DNA from: Baylisascaris procyonis | Lineage: Eukaryota > Nematoda > Chromadorea > Rhabditida > Ascarididae | Direction: 5' to 3' | Assembly (NCBI GenBank): GCA_037389465.1 | Contig: JAZARR010000167.1 | Location: 930,001 to 994,000, forward strand | DNA: 64,000 nucleotides | Shown here: piece by piece, positions 58,201 to 64,000 of the stretch | Layout: the number at the start of each line of letters is the position of its first letter | Numbering within the stretch: position 1 is the first letter of the stretch | Notes under the pieces: generated by a model | Seen by the model: only the letters and a program-made list of their open reading frames with translations | What the model was told of the DNA's origin: nothing | Databases searched by the model: none | Translations under genes and position numbers: made by a program

Positions 58201-60472
58201 TAAGCCTGGAAATTTACAAGGCAAATAAAAACTTGTCACGATGTATCAAAATAGGCAGTATTTCTAAAACCGAAAGCGCACTGAGCAGCATCATGTACCA
58301 TAAGGTGTAATATGAAGTGGCAACATCAAACGAGAGATCCGCTCACAAATTGAAAGGAGAGCGACGAAAAGAAAAGTTTAGCTAAACTGGGCAAATGTTG
58401 CGAGGGGTGGGGGGTTCGGGGAGGGGAGGGGGTCGCGCTAGAAAAGATTAGAAAGAAGTGACAGTTCATCGTAGTTTTCTTTAGTCGTCGATTTTGGTGA
58501 GTTAATAAGAGGGGGCTCCATTGTTTTTCAACGCATATGCCCTTACCTTTAGCAATTATTTCGACAACCTTTGTCTCTTTAAGGTTATAGAAACTCGATT
58601 ACGTGTTTTCGTCATTCATGATGTACTCTGCGATTGCGGGAAGTGATGAACTCATACTTACGACGTGTTTTCTAATTTACCTGCGCAAAAAACGGCCTGT
58701 TTCGCCGAAGTACAGAGCAATACTTGCGAGCAAACAATATCTTTCAGGTAGCAGTCACCTGACTTAGTCGAAAGGCAAGACAAGTTTCAACCTATCATAG
58801 CGTAGGTGATCATACATTCTGTCATATATCGAATAAAGCGTGAAAGCGATCGCTCAGCACCTTGGAATTTGCAGTAAATGAGCGACGGTTCTACAGACAA
58901 GATTGCTTCCATCTCAATAAGCACAACCTCTTTCGACATTCATTTCTAGGCTCAGGCGTCAAAAAATTCTTGTTCGCAACAGAATGTATGGTATGATAGG
59001 AAGAAACGTGTCCTGTCCCACAAATAAGTCAGGTGACTGCTACCTGAAAGATACTGTTTCCTTCCTCGCATGCTCTGCACTTCGTCGAACAGGCCGTTTT
59101 CACATGGGCGAATTAAAGAACGCGCCTTAAGCACGAGGTCATCAATTCCGCGATCGTATGCTGAGTGCATCATATATGCCGCAAAACACGTAATCGAATG
59201 CCATAACCTTAAGGTTGTTAAAGTTGTCGTCAAGATACTTGCCAGAGGCAAGGATATGCGCATTGAAAAACAAAGGAGGTCCGTTGTATTAACTCACCAA
59301 AGCGCGCGATTAAAGGCTGTGTTGAATGGCCATCTCTTACTAACTTTAATAACAAGATCTACTATCCCCTTCTCCCTCCCCTCCACCCTATCCATTCCCA
59401 CCCTCTTCTTCTGCTGTTCTGCTCACCTTAACTAGTCTTCCTGTCACATCCTTCTTTTTAATCGTCCGATTGGGTCTCTAGTTTGATATTGCAACTTCAT
59501 ATTCGATCGTGTATGTCACATGATTTGTAGCGTTGTTCGACAGTCGGTTTTTTCATTTACAAAAACGTTGCTTCTTCATAGGTTGTGGCAGAAAGAAATA
59601 TTCTTAAACTATTGCTTTTGAGGCTGACACGCTATCAGTATGGCCTACAGGCTTTAGACATCAGTACAAAAGTATTGTACCAAATTTACTAGGCTCATTA
59701 TTTGGTTACAATTGTACATTGCTATGTACTTATTTAATAGCAGTATGGCATTTGCAAAAAAAAAAGCAGCAAGATCTGAAATATTCCAATATATTTTTGA
59801 AAATCGAAAATTTCTTTGAATTAATTGGCAATGATTTTTGTGGGTTGTCGCTTGATGAATAATTTGAACACCTTAAAAGCATCATTTCTATGCAAAATTT
59901 TATCCTTCAAAGGATTGAGTTAGAGGTACTTCGTCGGCCAACGAATAAATCACTCATTTTGCCGAATATCCCAATTGCATATCTCACTATTTTATTTACA
60001 TATTCCACTGGATAGTCGCCTGACTCATAATTCAATTCTTCGGAAGAAAACATTTTAATTGAAGAAAATACGATGAAAAGCTTTTTTAACACAATATTTG
60101 ATAGGTACCTGAAATTTGTGGCCACATTTCAATTAACTTCACAACGAATCTTTCATAGTGTCATTAGTTATGATCACAATTTTTTGTTCTTGAATGAGAT
60201 TTAAAATATTCACTAGAGCAGTAATCAGGCATCAAAAAATTGATTTCAAAGGAGCGTCTCACTCTAAATTTTTGCAGAGGATGTTGAAAGCAGTGAGCGT
60301 GTGAGTTTATAAATTTACTGCTTAATCACATAAGTAGTTGTGCCCAGAATTAGACTATTTGATGCCATAATTAGACTATTTGATTTGAGGTTTCCTAATA
60401 TGCCGTAGAGGACGTGATAGATTGATATAATAATAATCTTTATTCATACAATAAAGAGAGCACGGAATTACA

Positions 60473-60567
<95 letters not shown>

Positions 60568-63500
60568 AAATAAAGCATATGTAATATCAACATTGCACAC
60601 AACCATCCGTTTAAAAACGCGAAAGGTGGTTAATGGAACCAAATATTAGAGAGGAATAGAGACACGTAGGGATGTTGAAAAAAGGAAATATATGTAATAA
60701 TTAGTTCATGGCCCGACAAGTAGTGGATATCGCCGATATATCACACTGCTCGAAACGTCTCTTAAATGATGACAAATTACCAGCCATTACCACATCATAT
60801 GGCACACACGATAAGCAAAAGAGTTGAGCACTCATTTCGATTAGTTGATTTCCTTTCGATTTGAAGAGGGTGAAGCCTTGAGCGCAGTGAAAACTTTGGA
60901 AGGGAGAAAATGCTCTTTAACAGATTGCCTGAGAAACCTTTAACGATCTTGAAACATAAATGTAAATCGAACTGAGTTCTGCGATGTCATAGGGGTTTCA
61001 AAATAACATTATGGATGTTTCAAATTTCAGTGATGGATATGAGAGAAGATGAGAATTTTGACAGTAATTGACACCAGCATTGCTAATGAAAATATAAAAC
61101 TAATTTCAACATTTATGCATTAAAACAGAAAAACGAGTTAAAAACTTCCAAAAAACTTAGGAAAAAAATTGGAAAAAGGTTGCTTCTCCATTTATATGGG
61201 AAATAGAAAAAGCCATATGGAAGTATAGCATATACGAGTCAACGTTATCACTCCTTAATACAATCGTGCGTTGCTAATATTTCTAAAGGTTAAATCTCAG
61301 CATTTTTAGCGAATGATTCTTACGTTAATGTTGAAAACTGATAAAAAAATTTTCAAAATCAAAAGGGAATGAGATCATTAAATCAGATATTCGAGCAATG
61401 TGCTTAATCATCATATAATTGTACTCTCATAAAAAACAATTCTGCTTCGAAAGTAATATTTTTTCTTCAGTTGTCTATTGGGCAAATTCGGCGGTATTGT
61501 CAACTCGTCTTCGGCATTTTTGAATGTTGCATTTGCCGATATGTTTCAAAATGAGGCGCAAACGTCGCATGCCAATAGCCGTAGCGATCAAATTCGAGGT
61601 TAGCATCTTATTAAGATGAACGATTGTAAGGTTCAATAATATAGCAACTTAACCGATTTTTTTCTCATTATCATCCTATCATCATCTTTATTAATCTTAT
61701 CATCCAAGACTTTGAAAGCGAAACGGCCCCGAAGTTCGGGATCTTCAAACTATAGACCTCAGACGAAATGGAGTGTCCCTGTATTTCGTGGAAATCACTT
61801 TTCGAGACGTTCGGAGAAATGCAATGTCACCAAGTTTTTGCTACTATTGCCACTAACGTTTCTAATAATATGTTAGTGATATAGTTTCTTTGCTATTATA
61901 GTCAACGTTTTCTCTACTATTAGGATTTAGTATTGCTTACTAATAATACCATTAATATTAATATTTAACATATTTCTTATCATTTCCCCATCAGTATATT
62001 TGTTACTCGTAAACTATTACCTACTTATAATTTTAATTGTTTATGCGTGTTTTCTCTGCATTTCTATCGCTATATTTGCCTATCACTTCTTTATTTTACT
62101 AATACTGTGAGCATTACTTATTAATATAATATTTCTTATAATATTTATTTGTTACTAGTGATGCTGTAACTAATAGCTTTCTAATACTAGTTCGTATCGC
62201 TGATTATCACTTAATGATATCATTTAAATCAATGATTATTGCTGCTTGTTATTATTAATGTTATTATTAATTATTATTATTATTATTAAGCATTATTATT
62301 ACTAATTATTACCATTACTCTTTATTCATAGCCTCGCTCACCAGCGCTGCTGATTACTTGCCAATGCAAGTACTATCCTCTAGGATATCAGTATAGTTTA
62401 ATGCCTCCTGCAGCGCTATTTATTAGCGTTTGCCATAGTCGCTAATGGCAGCCTACCTAAATGCTGCTTGTAAATGCTTTTGCATGCTCCTATCGCTTGC
62501 ATTTGCATGCTTCTATAGTTTCAACGCTATGTTATCTCAACTGCATCCTGTATATTGTCTTCTTATGCTCTCTAAATGGGAAATCAGTGAAAGAATTTAA
62601 GATGTCTCTGAATTTCATTATTCGTGCCATGATTTTGAGCATTACTGGATTTTATGAAAGCCCGATTTCCGGTAACGTTAAAATAAAATTTTTTTTTGAA
62701 GTTTGCCGAAAGAATTTTCTTTATAGTTCGGCGTTAACTTCTTCCTTACATGACCAGTTAAATTCGCTACTGAAATTCTCTAGGCGTTGTATTAATCTGA
62801 GCGGTTCCTAAAATTCCTTTCTAATTTTTCATGCGCTAAGTTTTCTACGATTCAGTTCATCGAATTCTCTACTCTTCTATCTACTTTTCGTCCTATCAAC
62901 GATCAATAATTACATCTTCAGCCAACTATACAGATTGATGTTTGATCGTTGGAACTAGTTGTAGCTGTAGCGATTAGAAAGGTCATAGAAATATCGCTAT
63001 GCGATAGTATATAAACCGCACTTTAATTTCATATTGTGAAAAAAAAAACTTTGAAAATTTGAAAAATTTGTATAAATTTTTCATACGTATATGCATTAAA
63101 AGAATCTTTTAATTCTCTCTAATGTAAAGTATTTCAGATAACGTAAATCGTCGACTCATTGATATTCTCTCATTATGCTCATCCACACCAGAAAGTTTAA
63201 TAGCTACGATATATGCAAATAGCGTTTACTTTGATAACTCGATTCATGCAAGTAAATTTCACTATTCTTAAGGTTTTCAAGAATTTACTTCTTTGGTTTC
63301 TTGATGCGATCATAATTTAGTCATATATCACTTCCTCATCCTTCACCAATCACTTCTAAAGAGGAGCAGATACTGATCAACTGCACACATTTGCTTTAAT
63401 TTGATCCAGGTAGAGGATTTTTGATCGGGAGAAGGACTCTCTCGGAGGGCGATTTATTCAAGGGAAATTCCCTTTGACGGGCCAATGAAAAGACGAAAAA

Positions 63501-64000
63501 GCAAAGTATTGCTCCTTTTCGAGAAAACTTTTCTAAAAACAGCCGAAAATTGCTCAATCTGCATTTTTGCAATTTTCATCAGCTCAGCGTTACTGTTCTC
63601 TGGATACGGTAAACAAAAAAAGCGAGCGAAACAACTAGAAGATGATTATGACTTCTTCTTTAAGATATTCATCAATTTATAATAATTATTTCAATATTTT
63701 CGGAAAAAGTCCTTATTTATAAAGTTTTGATGGATTGTTCAAGTAGAATTTATTTTTATTTATTTTCATCAAACAATACTCAAATTTAGAATTGTCTTCA
63801 AGAGATCATACTATCTAAGATGTCTTCACAGTTTTATTTTTTATTAGGTAATGGCGTAGCAAGTGGAAAATTTCTCTCGATGGCTAATCAGATGTCTTCA
63901 CAACATGCCAATATGCATCATTTATCGATACGAAACCGAGATGTGAACATCTTATTAACCTATCAGCAAATTCAACTCATGCTCGCTTATTTTGGTAAAC

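Overview
The window is nuclear DNA of a nematode. The clearest proof is a three-exon minus-strand gene (2649..4763) for a cuticle collagen: an N-terminal membrane-anchor block, an RxxR processing site, interrupted Gly-X-Y blocks and the C-terminal GVCPKYC motif. The DNA is AT-rich. Introns are GT-AG and run from about 0.1 kb to several kb. (AT)n arrays, G/C homopolymers and decayed non-LTR retrotransposons are scattered through it. I do not assign a genus. I saw no tRNA or rRNA gene, no CRISPR array and no prokaryotic feature.

Layout. 0-5 kb: gene-poor flank, then the collagen gene with a TATA box and an AATAAA signal. 5-13 kb: AT-rich DNA with satellites and one tentative small plus-strand gene (6431..8379). 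13-33.4 kb: a 22-exon plus-strand orthologue of ZFR (zinc-finger RNA-binding protein; three JAZ-type fingers and a DZF domain), reconstructed with continuous phase to a 981-residue protein. 33.4-36.3 kb: more G+T-skewed DNA ending in coding-like blocks and an AATAAA, either a poorly resolved second gene or a relic. 37.2-38.8 kb: a minus-strand three-exon gene for a 118-residue single-pass membrane protein with a six-cysteine Shisa/VOPP1-like ectodomain and two perfect hairpins just past its stop. 40-48.4 kb: a minus-strand six-exon gene for a single-Ig-domain, single-pass membrane protein of 231 residues; its introns hold a decayed reverse-transcriptase fragment, an alternating 20-bp minisatellite and an unassigned Lys-rich ORF. 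49.7-52.3 kb: tentative plus-strand genes. 53-61 kb: mostly non-coding DNA with coding relics, an inverted duplication and a LINE 3' end. 61.4-64 kb: candidate plus-strand exons and, at the right edge, the first two exons of a membrane protein that continues past the window.

The genes do not form a pathway. The firm ones (collagen, ZFR, six-cysteine membrane protein, Ig membrane protein) are separate transcription units for cuticle structure, RNA regulation and cell-surface functions. The most useful large-scale signal is a strand-asymmetric G+T excess from about 13.2 to 36.3 kb that matches the ZFR transcription direction and seems to mark its real limits. I found nothing I would call a new multi-gene system. 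The strongest items for follow-up are the Ig membrane protein, the six-cysteine protein with its 3' hairpins, the transcription-linked skew, the inverted duplication at 58.5-59.3 kb and several phase-consistent unrecognised gene models.
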